A stretch of 64,000 nucleotides of DNA from Candidatus Obscuribacterales bacterium (GTDB taxonomy: Bacteria > Cyanobacteriota > Vampirovibrionia > Obscuribacterales > Obscuribacteraceae), in the NCBI GenBank assembly GCA_019750335.1, contig JAIEOQ010000008.1:1-64000 (forward strand). The letters are read 5' to 3'. The notes under the pieces were generated by a model. It saw only the letters and a program-made list of their open reading frames with translations. It did no database searches and had not been told where the DNA came from. Below are positions 26,432-35,250 of the stretch, piece by piece. The position numbers were made by a program, and so were the translations under genes. Position 1 is the first letter of the stretch. Each line of letters starts with the position of its first letter.

Positions 26432-27399
26432 GCGTATTGATATTGGCCGAAACAGATGATGAACACTGCAAAGCAGTGTGCAAACATTTGCAAGCAAAAG
26501 CCGTTCCATACAAAATTTGGCATAAGAGCTCTGTCTTAAATAGCGCAGCAATTACAGCTAAAATCAGTAGTAAAAACTTCAGCTTCAAAGCTAATGGCGA
26601 AGAAGAAGAGCTCGACTTTACCGGCTTTCAATCAATCTGGTTCAGACGCCCAGGACAAATCAAAGTAGCTCAACCTTTTCCCGCCGTCTGGATGGATCGC
26701 ATGGTGGAAAGAGAATCCGAGCGCGGCTTCAACGCTCTAATCCGCTCTCTTGATTGTTTCATGGTCAATCATCCCGCTCGCCAGGAAGAATGCCTGTACA
26801 AGCCTTTTCAACTCACGATTGCCGCCTCATGCGGCTTAAGCATTCCGGCAACTTTAATAAGCAATTCCGCACAAGAGGCTTCTCGTTTTATAGCGGCTCA
26901 GGACAACAGCTGTATTTACAAATTGATTGACGAAAAAAGTATCTGGGAAGCTCCGGCTTTGGAAAGATCCGGCATCATTCCTACTCTTCTCGTTCGCGAA
27001 GCAGATAAGAAGCATCTGGATCAAGTGTCTAGATCTCTACATTTATTCCAAGAGCGAATCGATAAAACTTGTGATGTCCGAGTAACTATTGTCGGCAAAC
27101 AGCTGTTTGCCGCAGAGATCGATTCTCAATCCGGTATCGGACATACCGATTTTCGGCTCGACCCAAAAGCTGCCGTACGTAAACATGAGCTAGACAAAGA
27201 GATTAGCGAACGTTGTCTGGCTTTCATGGAAAAAATCGGTTTGCAATTTGCTTGTATCGACTTGGCACTAACTAAGACTGGTAACTATGTGTTTTTTGAA
27301 GCCAATCCGGCCGGACAATTTTTGTGGATTGAAGAGGCAACCGGTTTACCAATTGCCAAAGAACTTGCCTCGCTGCTTGCCAAGGGAAGCGGCAGATAA
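26428..27399 (+). CDS. MvdD-like ATP-grasp peptide ligase (graspetide type)
   Basis: 323 residues, GTG start overlapping the precursor stop. Motifs of MvdC/MvdD-type ATP-grasp ligases: SIWFRRPG at 69-76, an ATP-contacting lysine in CIYKLIDEK (K165), FQERIDKTCDVRVTIVG (207-223), FAAEIDSQSG, ACIDLALTKTG (276-285) and the metal/ATP-site block EANPAGQFLWIEEATGLPI (291-309). This block is very like known graspetide ligases. Such enzymes phosphorylate Asp/Glu side chains of a precursor and close omega-ester (Ser/Thr) or omega-amide (Lys) rings. A single ligase is present, so only one bond type is expected. Confidence 0.88.
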   Translation: MSVLILAETDDEHCKAVCKHLQAKAVPYKIWHKSSVLNSAAITAKISSKNFSFKANGEEEELDFTGFQSIWFRRPGQIKVAQPFPAVWMDRMVERESERGFNALIRSLDCFMVNHPARQEECLYKPFQLTIAASCGLSIPATLISNSAQEASRFIAAQDNSCIYKLIDEKSIWEAPALERSGIIPTLLVREADKKHLDQVSRSLHLFQERIDKTCDVRVTIVGKQLFAAEIDSQSGIGHTDFRLDPKAAVRKHELDKEISERCLAFMEKIGLQFACIDLALTKTGNYVFFEANPAGQFLWIEEATGLPIAKELASLLAKGSGR

Positions 27400-27457
27400 A
27401 ATCGTTTGCGACACTATATTTATATGATTAGAAATTTCTCCCTTGTGGTATGTTGGC

Positions 27458-27463
27458 TAGGAT
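27458..27463 (+). promoter_or_regulatory. Putative -10 (TAGGAT) before the giant surface protein
   Basis: The string TTGGCTAGGAT ends at 27463, 18 bases before the ATG. It contains a small inverted repeat GGCTA-GGA-TAGCC and resembles the -10 strings before the genes at 915 and 41717. GAGG follows at the normal distance from the ATG. Confidence 0.35.
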
Positions 27464-27481
27464 AGCCTTGAGGATCCCCAA

Positions 27482-30400
27482 ATGTCCCACAGCAGCAGGT
27501 TTCGCCTAACTCGACCCATTTTCGGTCAAGTGAAGAAGCTATTGGCGATTTTTTGCATAACAATGCTGTGCTTTTATCAGTTTCCAATGAGCGCTTTTGC
27601 TGAGAACATAGACCTCAGCTCTACCAACCAAACTGTCACTGCTTCCGGCTCTGGAACCATTGACAATGGGGGGCAATCCCTATCGATTAATCCTGGTATG
27701 CAAATTACTCCAGCCCAGGCTATTGCTTTAAGCCAAGTTTTAGCTGGCGGGCAAACGATCATGTTAAACGGTGATGGGGCTGCTGTCGGCGGTACTCTAA
27801 ACCTTAACAGCATTCAAACTATTACTAATTTGGTAATTCCTACCGGCGTAACTGCAATTCATGATTTTGGCAGCCTGGCCTCTTTGAACATCGCCGGATC
27901 GATTAACAATTCCGGCAATATCTATGCTGTCTCATCCGATGCCGGTTTCCCAAACGCTATTCTCAACATCGGCAACCTGATGAATACAGGCTTGATCTCT
28001 TCGATCTTGCCCGATGGCGGCTTGTCCGGCTACTCCAACCTGATGCCATCACTAAGCTTAAGCATCAATGTAATGAATACTTTGATGAATACCGGAATCA
28101 TTAGTAGCTCGGGAGATTTATCCATTGCGGCCTCTTCCATCGTTAACAGCGGCTCGATAACAGCCATGAGTAACTTGGCTATGAGCGCTGCAACTATAGC
28201 TAATATGGGCAATATGATGTCCCAAACAGGTAATCTTTCAATAGCGACGAGCACTCTGACCAATACAGGCATTTTCGAAGCGACTCTTGGAAATTTAGTA
28301 ATCCGCGATTTATTGGCCGACGGTCTGAAGATTGACAATACTTCCGGTATTTTGCGTGCCGGTAACGACATTATCGCCGAGCTGATCTCTTCACAAAGCA
28401 ATCAATCGCTCCTCCACTCAATTGGCGGTGAATTAAATGCCGGCAACAACATTGTATTTAACGCCGGTCCCGGAAACATACAGTTAACCGGTGGTGATTA
28501 TTTCTCGTCACAACTGATTCTAAACGCCTTAAACGGCAGCGTACTTGCCGATGTCGGACAAATCCAGGGCGACTTAAAAATCAATGCTGCAGTAGCCCAT
28601 GTTTATGCCAACACTGACAATTTGGTGCTTGGCGATAACTGTATTACAGGAGATCCTACTTATTTCAACAATGGCAATATAGTGATAAACGGTGCCATCA
28701 CAGCCAATGAAGATCTAGCAATCATCGCCACAGGTAATATCACCTCTACAGCGGGAGCAACTGGTATCACCGCCCGCGGTCACAACGTAACTCTTATTGC
28801 CGGAGCAAGCGCAACTTGTACCGGTTGTACTACTTCCACAGGCGCACCAACAGGAGCCAACTCAATCGGAGCCGGCAATTTTGCTAACGTCAATTTTGGC
28901 AGCGGCAACGGCGGGCGCATTGATATTAACAATGCCGGTTTCACCGGCATCAATACTTCCGGGAATTCAGCCGGGCAAGCTGGCGGTAACGTAACCTTGG
29001 CCGCATACAGCGGTGCCACTCAAGGCTACGTACGTTTAGTTAGCACATCCACCATTAGCACCGGCGGTAATGGCAGTGGTGCCGATGGCAATGTGACTAT
29101 TTATGCCGGCGGTCTTAACGGTAACAATGGTATAGCGGTAGGGAACGTAAGCACAAATTCCGGTGGCACAGGTACATCCGGCAGCATTACTATGACTACA
29201 GCACAACCAACCGGCACACCAAGTTTCAGCAACACCGGCGTTCAAACAGGAACAATCGGCACCGGCACCATGAACTCATCTGCCCGAATCATCACGGGCA
29301 ATTTGAGCAGCAACGGCGGCGACATCAATCTCCATGGCGGAGCAAGAGTGCAAACAGGTAGTATCGTCACTCCAGGCGGTACTGCTAACATAACAAGCGA
29401 TACTGCCACAATCGCCGTGACTTATCCGACATCAGCAACTCTCGGTGACACTTCCACCGGTACAACACTGAACTTGAGTTCTACTGGCACGGCAACAATC
29501 ACTTCAACAGCAGGTGATTTAACTCTGCAGGATGGAGCGGTTACAATGACCGGAGGCGGAAATCTGAACTTGACCGCCAACAGCGGCACCATAGACTTTC
29601 GTCCGGCTATCTTAACCAATGGCACCCCATTGAGCAACGATCAAGGTGGAATTTTAGTTCAAGCCAATACTATTAACCTCGGGGCCAGCGGCACCCTAAA
29701 CATTTCATCAAACGGCGATCTGCTTAATCCTTATGGATTTTCAGTTGGCGTAAGATTCGATGCGCCTAACGCTGGCGGCGGCGGAATAATATTTCCGAAC
29801 GGTTCTCTAACAATGAATTTCACCGGAACAACAGGCTCCGGTGTTGAGTTCGATTCTTTCAGAACGACAGACAGTTTCCCGGGGCTGAACACCAGCAATC
29901 TCACGATCAACAGCGCTGGCGATATCCACTTTGCCGGTGAAGTGGTAAACCAAAACGGCGGATCAATAAACGCTACAGTTCCTGCCAATACAGCTTATTA
30001 CACATTCCAAATTGATTCAGTGGTAAATACTCCGGTAGCATTCTCTAATATCAGCGTTACTAACGGCGCTCTTTCTTTGATTAGCGCCGGACGTATTACT
30101 CTGAACGGAAACTTCACTGTTGGCGGTACACCATATCAAAATGGCGGCGTCATCTTTGTGGAGAGCGGTTTTGATTATTCATACGGCGTATCACCACCGA
30201 CTTACGACAACACTCAAGTTGGCATTGTCGTTTCACCAGGAGCCTTGCTCTCAGCCAATCCCGGCTATGTAATTTTGAGCGTAGTCAACGTTCAAACTTC
30301 ACCGCCGTTAAACCCTGCAGTACCGGTAATTTCTATCGGTGCCGGCGCCCAAGTCCTCGGTACCGGGAATTTTGTAAACGGTTCTTCCGGTACACAAACC

Positions 30401-32452
30401 GGCGGCGGCGTACAAATCACTGTCAATACCCCACTTGGTTTACCAACAAGCTTAGTTAACGGCTTGGAAGCTCAACGTCCGACTTATTACATCTCGCAAG
30501 AGCAAGGAAGCATTCTTTATATTGACCAGTCAGGCAGCGGCACTCTTGTAACCGAGTCACCGTCAATCACCAATTATGTCCCGGGCGGAGTAATGCTCAC
30601 AGCCAACAATGACGGCTTAGTTACTTACGCTAACGGCGGCAGCCCCTCAACGAATCTTCTCTCCGGATCAGGCACCGTACAAGCCGACGGCGGGCTAGTT
30701 ATAGTCGGCGGAACTACTTATGACAATGAAATAGTAATAGACGGCACCGTAACCGGCACCTTGCCGGCCGCTTTGACACCACCACCACCTCCTCCTCCTC
30801 CGATACCGGTACCGCCACCACCACCGCCAATCATTCCTGTAGTACCTCCGGGAGACGGCGGCGGCACCGGAGCACCGCCCACTTCTGGGACTGTAATTCC
30901 ACTGGACGCATTACCGGCGATACCAGTTGCTGTTCCGCTACCGCAACAACAAACGACTATCAATCAAACACAAACCATACAAATTATCGGCAACGTCGAT
31001 GCTCGTTATCAGGTTGCCAGCTCGTGCGCCGTGTTCAGTATCTTACCGGCCAAGAAGCTGAGCGAAGATAAGTTCGCCAAATATAGAGGCGACGCTCCGG
31101 TAATTATGACTTTTGCCGGCACCACACTTAAAGCTGAAGAACCAAACGAAAACGATCTAAAGAATGGGATTATGAATTTGACCATTCAAGAAGGTCGGGT
31201 ATTGGTCATTGGCGGTACATTCAATTTGATCGTACGCAATAAATTCGGCACCAAAATAGCAACGATCCCACCTAAATCAACTGTGGTCGTCGAAGTTAAA
31301 GGCAACACATTCTCTTTAGGTAATTTAAGCGAAGATTTGGCTAACAACAACGCTTCGCCGGTAAAAGCTCCGACTTTAGCTATTGCCACTCCGAACGGAG
31401 CTTATGCCAAAGAAGTTTCTGTTGCTCCCGGAACCAATGAAATCGCTTCCGATGACGACGAAGAATTGATTCCGACTGATGGGCTCGGCGACACTACAGT
31501 TACGGCTAAATTGACCGTAGCCGATTCCAATGTGACCATGCGCAAGAGCTCTATCATCAACAAACAAAAATATATGTCGCGTGGAGACCGCATCACCTGC
31601 AACATGATTGACAATGATTCCATAGATAAAGACCTGCAGCGTATGCGCGCAAAACTGAAGGAGCTTAAGATCTTGGCTGAGGAACCTGGTCAAAACAAAC
31701 AGATAAAAACTCAAAGCGGTCCAGACAAACAGCTTAAGACTGAAAATAATTCGGATAATTCACACTTGATCTCGGCAGTCGTACTTACGCCGGCCGGCAT
31801 GGAATACAACGACAATCATTTCCAGCCGGTGGCTTATCATGCTCCGCTTATATCTCCGGACTCGGAGTTAAGCAACGCTTTAAGCACAAAATCTCTTAAT
31901 GGCGGCTTGATCAAAGCTCTAGCCGGCACTGAATACTCTGTTAATTCTGACGGAACAGTCTTGCTTACGTCCGGCGACTTACTTATTGATGCCAGCTCCA
32001 AACCTCAAAAAGTGACAGTCGGAAAGAGCACTATTGATGTTGGTTCGGGAGCAATTGCTTTAATCAGCCACGACCAAAGCCAGACTGAAGTCTGTAACTT
32101 ATGGGAATCGGGAACCCGTGCCGTAAAAGTACATACGGCAGGTTCGACCTTACCTCTGGCATCAGGACAAGAAGCTTTACTCATCGGTAAAAAAGCTTCC
32201 GTTAGCGATGCTCTGCTTAAACTCAACTATGGAAGACGCGGCAACAAAGTAACCGACTTATCCGACGGCTCCAGTGCTCTAACCGGAGAAGTATCGTTGC
32301 ACTCGGTTCTCTATGTAAACAAACTGCTGCATAAGCTGGCTACAAGCTCAGCAAAGAGCGATCAACAAATTACGGACAAGGTTGTGAAAATGACAGCAAT
32401 TCTCACTATCGTCACGGCACGCCGCGGACGATTTGAATTTGTCTCTCGCTAA
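27482..32452 (+). CDS. Giant surface protein: haemagglutinin-like repeats, polyproline hinge, FecR domain
   Basis: 1,656 residues, preceded by GAGG. A signal-type segment ends near MSAFAENIDLSS (residue 40). Residues 40 to about 1095 are a repetitive beta-rich region of Thr/Ser/Asn/Gly (many strings like GNITSTAG, INNSGNI, TLNLSST), as in filamentous-haemagglutinin beta helices. A polyproline hinge covers about residues 1098-1124. After it come a FecR-like domain (about 1203-1273: VIMTFAGTTLKAEE, MNLTIQEGRVLVIGGTF) and a second FecR-like part near 1450-1575 (TSGDLLIDASSKP, VDVGSG-like string IDVGSGAIALIS). Likely a secreted or surface fibre. It converges with the barrel protein, with 5 bases between stops. 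Confidence 0.82.
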   Translation: MSHSSRFRLTRPIFGQVKKLLAIFCITMLCFYQFPMSAFAENIDLSSTNQTVTASGSGTIDNGGQSLSINPGMQITPAQAIALSQVLAGGQTIMLNGDGAAVGGTLNLNSIQTITNLVIPTGVTAIHDFGSLASLNIAGSINNSGNIYAVSSDAGFPNAILNIGNLMNTGLISSILPDGGLSGYSNLMPSLSLSINVMNTLMNTGIISSSGDLSIAASSIVNSGSITAMSNLAMSAATIANMGNMMSQTGNLSIATSTLTNTGIFEATLGNLVIRDLLADGLKIDNTSGILRAGNDIIAELISSQSNQSLLHSIGGELNAGNNIVFNAGPGNIQLTGGDYFSSQLILNALNGSVLADVGQIQGDLKINAAVAHVYANTDNLVLGDNCITGDPTYFNNGNIVINGAITANEDLAIIATGNITSTAGATGITARGHNVTLIAGASATCTGCTTSTGAPTGANSIGAGNFANVNFGSGNGGRIDINNAGFTGINTSGNSAGQAGGNVTLAAYSGATQGYVRLVSTSTISTGGNGSGADGNVTIYAGGLNGNNGIAVGNVSTNSGGTGTSGSITMTTAQPTGTPSFSNTGVQTGTIGTGTMNSSARIITGNLSSNGGDINLHGGARVQTGSIVTPGGTANITSDTATIAVTYPTSATLGDTSTGTTLNLSSTGTATITSTAGDLTLQDGAVTMTGGGNLNLTANSGTIDFRPAILTNGTPLSNDQGGILVQANTINLGASGTLNISSNGDLLNPYGFSVGVRFDAPNAGGGGIIFPNGSLTMNFTGTTGSGVEFDSFRTTDSFPGLNTSNLTINSAGDIHFAGEVVNQNGGSINATVPANTAYYTFQIDSVVNTPVAFSNISVTNGALSLISAGRITLNGNFTVGGTPYQNGGVIFVESGFDYSYGVSPPTYDNTQVGIVVSPGALLSANPGYVILSVVNVQTSPPLNPAVPVISIGAGAQVLGTGNFVNGSSGTQTGGGVQITVNTPLGLPTSLVNGLEAQRPTYYISQEQGSILYIDQSGSGTLVTESPSITNYVPGGVMLTANNDGLVTYANGGSPSTNLLSGSGTVQADGGLVIVGGTTYDNEIVIDGTVTGTLPAALTPPPPPPPPIPVPPPPPPIIPVVPPGDGGGTGAPPTSGTVIPLDALPAIPVAVPLPQQQTTINQTQTIQIIGNVDARYQVASSCAVFSILPAKKLSEDKFAKYRGDAPVIMTFAGTTLKAEEPNENDLKNGIMNLTIQEGRVLVIGGTFNLIVRNKFGTKIATIPPKSTVVVEVKGNTFSLGNLSEDLANNNASPVKAPTLAIATPNGAYAKEVSVAPGTNEIASDDDEELIPTDGLGDTTVTAKLTVADSNVTMRKSSIINKQKYMSRGDRITCNMIDNDSIDKDLQRMRAKLKELKILAEEPGQNKQIKTQSGPDKQLKTENNSDNSHLISAVVLTPAGMEYNDNHFQPVAYHAPLISPDSELSNALSTKSLNGGLIKALAGTEYSVNSDGTVLLTSGDLLIDASSKPQKVTVGKSTIDVGSGAIALISHDQSQTEVCNLWESGTRAVKVHTAGSTLPLASGQEALLIGKKASVSDALLKLNYGRRGNKVTDLSDGSSALTGEVSLHSVLYVNKLLHKLATSSAKSDQQITDKVVKMTAILTIVTARRGRFEFVSR

Positions 32453-32457
32453 AAACT

Positions 32458-33792
32458 CTAAAACTGTTCGTCGTCAGAGACAGCGGACTGAAAAGACGCA
32501 GTCGCTACGGATGGTTCTTCAGGCTCCTGAGTTTCCGGCAGCGGCCCATGGATTGTTTGTTTAGCATCAGCAATGGCAGACGATTGAATCAACATTGCAC
32601 CAGGCCCGTTACTATTTGAGCCAGGCGGTGGCGAAGTCGGCGCTTCAACGTCTTCACGCAAATCATTACGTATTTGCTCGACAAGACTCCCAATCGGTTT
32701 TTTTGCTGCCGCAAAACGCAACCCTGTAAACAAACGAAAGTCCATACCGGCTAAGCCAGGAGTATTGTTGGAATGAAAGTTCCAAATCGGTTCAACACGG
32801 GCAAAAGCTTGTAGTCCGGGCACGGATTTAAGCACTCGACGTGCAACTTCAAACGTGGCAATCCATGTATAACTATCTTGCCTGACAATTGCGCTTTTTC
32901 CAAACGGCTCACGAAAAGCTTGAAACAGAGTTCCGGAAGCAGAAAAGAACCAACCGTTACGTTGATGAATCAAGCCGAATGAGTAAAAGGGATCAATTTC
33001 GCGATTTGGACTGACAAAAGGTCCTTTTCCCCGCAACTGCATAAGAACGTTGGTATACATCAATGTTCGATCAGTTAAGGGATAAGAGAAAGAAAGACTG
33101 GGCAAAAAATCGAATACCGGTTGTTGATGAAGCTGCCAGAGCTCGCGGCATTGAAAGTCCGCCAGCAAGTTTGCCTTACTGCCGATCCGGAAATCATGTT
33201 GAATACCACCTGATAAAGAATGGACAACAGTATTCAAAACAATACTGTGCGACAACTGGTCGCGAATCATAAAATAGTTGACCGTAGCCCGTGTATTCGG
33301 CGTGAACGCCCAGCCACCAGTAACGTTAGGCAAAAGACGCATGACCAGATTAGGTACGCTCGCTTTACCGATGATGTCATAAATTTGTCCTTGCTGAAAA
33401 GAGTTCAGCAAACGCATTTGACTGGGCTGCGGCAAAAACTGCTTAATTAGCGTTCTTTTGGTGGGGAATTGATAAGGATTGGTCTCCAGACGGAGAGATG
33501 TTTCCATGGTTCCTGTCGCATAAAACTTAGGCGGCAGCTTTTGCAGCACTTTAATATGGAAGTTTTCAAAGGCCGATCTCTCAGCCGGCACAATTAGTGA
33601 CGGCAAAGAATCTGTAGGCAAAATCGTTCCTGTGCCTGCAGGAGTTTGAAACTGCGTGACACTAGTATTGAAACTCTCACTTGCCCGTTGGGCTGCCGAA
33701 GTATTGCCCACCGATGGAGCAATCTGAGCCAAAGCCGGGTTGCCTACGAAGACAAGCGACGCAACAAGAGCAAGTATATACAAAGAGTGCAT
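32458..33792 (-). CDS. Putative outer-membrane beta-barrel protein
   Basis: 444 residues. A signal peptide ends at NPALAQIAP. Alternating strands with aromatic ends follow (for example FYATGTMETSLRL, TRATVNYFMIRD, NLLADFQCREL, TLMYTNVLMQL, FYSFGLIHQRNGWFFSASG), with a Pro/Ser-rich acidic tail after residue 370. No named family is recognised. It stands alone, tail to tail with the giant surface protein, and could be its secretion partner or anchor, but this is inference. No POTRA motif typical of TpsB was noticed. Confidence 0.6.
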   Translation of the reverse strand: MHSLYILALVASLVFVGNPALAQIAPSVGNTSAAQRASESFNTSVTQFQTPAGTGTILPTDSLPSLIVPAERSAFENFHIKVLQKLPPKFYATGTMETSLRLETNPYQFPTKRTLIKQFLPQPSQMRLLNSFQQGQIYDIIGKASVPNLVMRLLPNVTGGWAFTPNTRATVNYFMIRDQLSHSIVLNTVVHSLSGGIQHDFRIGSKANLLADFQCRELWQLHQQPVFDFLPSLSFSYPLTDRTLMYTNVLMQLRGKGPFVSPNREIDPFYSFGLIHQRNGWFFSASGTLFQAFREPFGKSAIVRQDSYTWIATFEVARRVLKSVPGLQAFARVEPIWNFHSNNTPGLAGMDFRLFTGLRFAAAKKPIGSLVEQIRNDLREDVEAPTSPPPGSNSNGPGAMLIQSSAIADAKQTIHGPLPETQEPEEPSVATASFQSAVSDDEQF

Positions 33793-33921
33793 TCAGGGAA
33801 ACCAACGCATATCGAAACGCCCTTGCCGGGCTGTTTCTCAGATAATTCGCCCGCGATTGTAGCGGATCGAATCAAGTTGCTTGGTAAGTAGTACCTAAGC
33901 AAAGAGTCGTCAACAAGCAGC

Positions 33922-35157
33922 TTATGAAGTCTTCTCTTGCCATAAAAAAGAGCCGAAGCTTCGCCTGATAATCCCGGCCGGCAAAAGCAATACGAAGAAA
34001 TTCACGAACCGCGCAAGCACCATTTTCAAAGGCGATACTTGTTGATCATTGAAATAATAGGAACGGATAAAATTGTCGTCAGGAAAAAGACAGGATGCCA
34101 ATATCTTGAGCTTGCGGTTTGTGTCGCCAAGCAGAAAAGTATTGAGAATTAGCTCCGGCAAACTACAGCAATTCCAAAGAAAAGCCGTTCCACATTTGGC
34201 AAAACAAAGAGGGTAGCCAGCCGTACAACGCTCCAGATCAGAAAGTACCGACTGTGGCAAATTTGTTTTCAACTGAGCAACCATCTCTTGCAATCCGAGA
34301 AGAGCGCTTAAGGATGCCTCCTCCACTTGGCAGCGACGCAGAAATTCCGGCCATGACCCTTGCTCTGCGCTGAGGCTTTCAGCAAGCAGATGCATGTCAT
34401 AAAGCCATGACCAGCCGACAAGACTATGCTTGTGGAAGTGGGTTAATTCCATAAGCAAGTGATCGAGTTTGCTCGGAGCCAGGAAAACTAATCCTCGCCA
34501 TTCCACTCGTTCAGCATCGGCAAATAAACGGTCAATTTCTTTGAGGCGCAGTCCGTTGTCTAAAGGCGAGAATTTCAGCTCCAAGGTAGGCCAACCTTCT
34601 TTAACCATCGTCAAGTTATGCGGACGCAATTCGGCTGTCGGCAGCTTGAATAAATCAGCGAACTGGCCTGTGGGCCCGACTAAATATTGATGACAATGTC
34701 CAGGATCGGACCATACAGGAACGAAACCTAAAGCTTGAAAACGGATAAAAATCGCTTCCTCGGAGCCAGGACGCAACAAAAGATCAAAGTCGTTGGATAA
34801 CCGATCGGTTGGTTCCTCATAAAGATTACGCGAGAGACTGGTTCCTTTCAGCCATAAAATGTTCTCTCTTAAATCGCCAAGCTCGAACAAAAGACTGTTG
34901 AAATACCGGTCCATGCGCTGGTATTCGGTAGTAAGCGCTGCCATCATTTTTGTCATGGACAAAGCCGAATCTTCAAAGAAAAGTTGATTCAGTCCTAACG
35001 CATAAAGTCGTTTTAGCAACAGCAACGGAATGCCCGAGGAAAGAATTTCATCAAGAATAGCTTCTTTCGACGAAACTGACGAAAGAATTTCACCACAAAG
35101 CGCTCGATCGTCTCGAAGTAAAGCTGCAATATAATTTTTGCCCACAGACTCTTTCAT
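33922..35157 (-). CDS. Nucleotidyltransferase-fold protein (NTP_transf_5-like)
   Basis: 411 residues. The signature LWLKGTSLSRNLYEEPTDRL followed by SNDFDLLLRPGSEEAIF near residue 115 is the LKG...R..DxDLL pattern of uncharacterised nucleotidyltransferases (PF14907 type). The rest includes a His-containing helix THFHKHSLVGWSWLYDMHLL. Members of this family often sit beside PqqD-like and HprK-like genes in peptide or exopolysaccharide clusters. Here it lies 6-8 kb from them, beyond the giant surface protein. Substrate unknown. Confidence 0.8.
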   Translation of the reverse strand: MKESVGKNYIAALLRDDRALCGEILSSVSSKEAILDEILSSGIPLLLLKRLYALGLNQLFFEDSALSMTKMMAALTTEYQRMDRYFNSLLFELGDLRENILWLKGTSLSRNLYEEPTDRLSNDFDLLLRPGSEEAIFIRFQALGFVPVWSDPGHCHQYLVGPTGQFADLFKLPTAELRPHNLTMVKEGWPTLELKFSPLDNGLRLKEIDRLFADAERVEWRGLVFLAPSKLDHLLMELTHFHKHSLVGWSWLYDMHLLAESLSAEQGSWPEFLRRCQVEEASLSALLGLQEMVAQLKTNLPQSVLSDLERCTAGYPLCFAKCGTAFLWNCCSLPELILNTFLLGDTNRKLKILASCLFPDDNFIRSYYFNDQQVSPLKMVLARFVNFFVLLLPAGIIRRSFGSFLWQEKTS

Positions 35158-35250
35158 AATGCTTATAATACAAAATGATGACTAAGGTTTATAGGATAAG
35201 CTGGCTTCGCTTACTCTTAGGCCCCAAGTCACAGCTAGAGGAATGTTAAA

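Noticed and set aside
27577..29988. Several minus-strand open frames of 65-120 residues under the giant protein
   Set aside because: They mirror its repetitive coding sequence and have no ribosome sites or recognisable domains.
28000..30500. CRISPR or tandem DNA repeats in the giant protein region
   Set aside because: Repeats are loose at protein level and have no regular spacer pattern at DNA level.
30718..30963. Glycine-rich open frame on the minus strand
   Set aside because: It is the reverse-strand shadow of the polyproline hinge of the giant surface protein.
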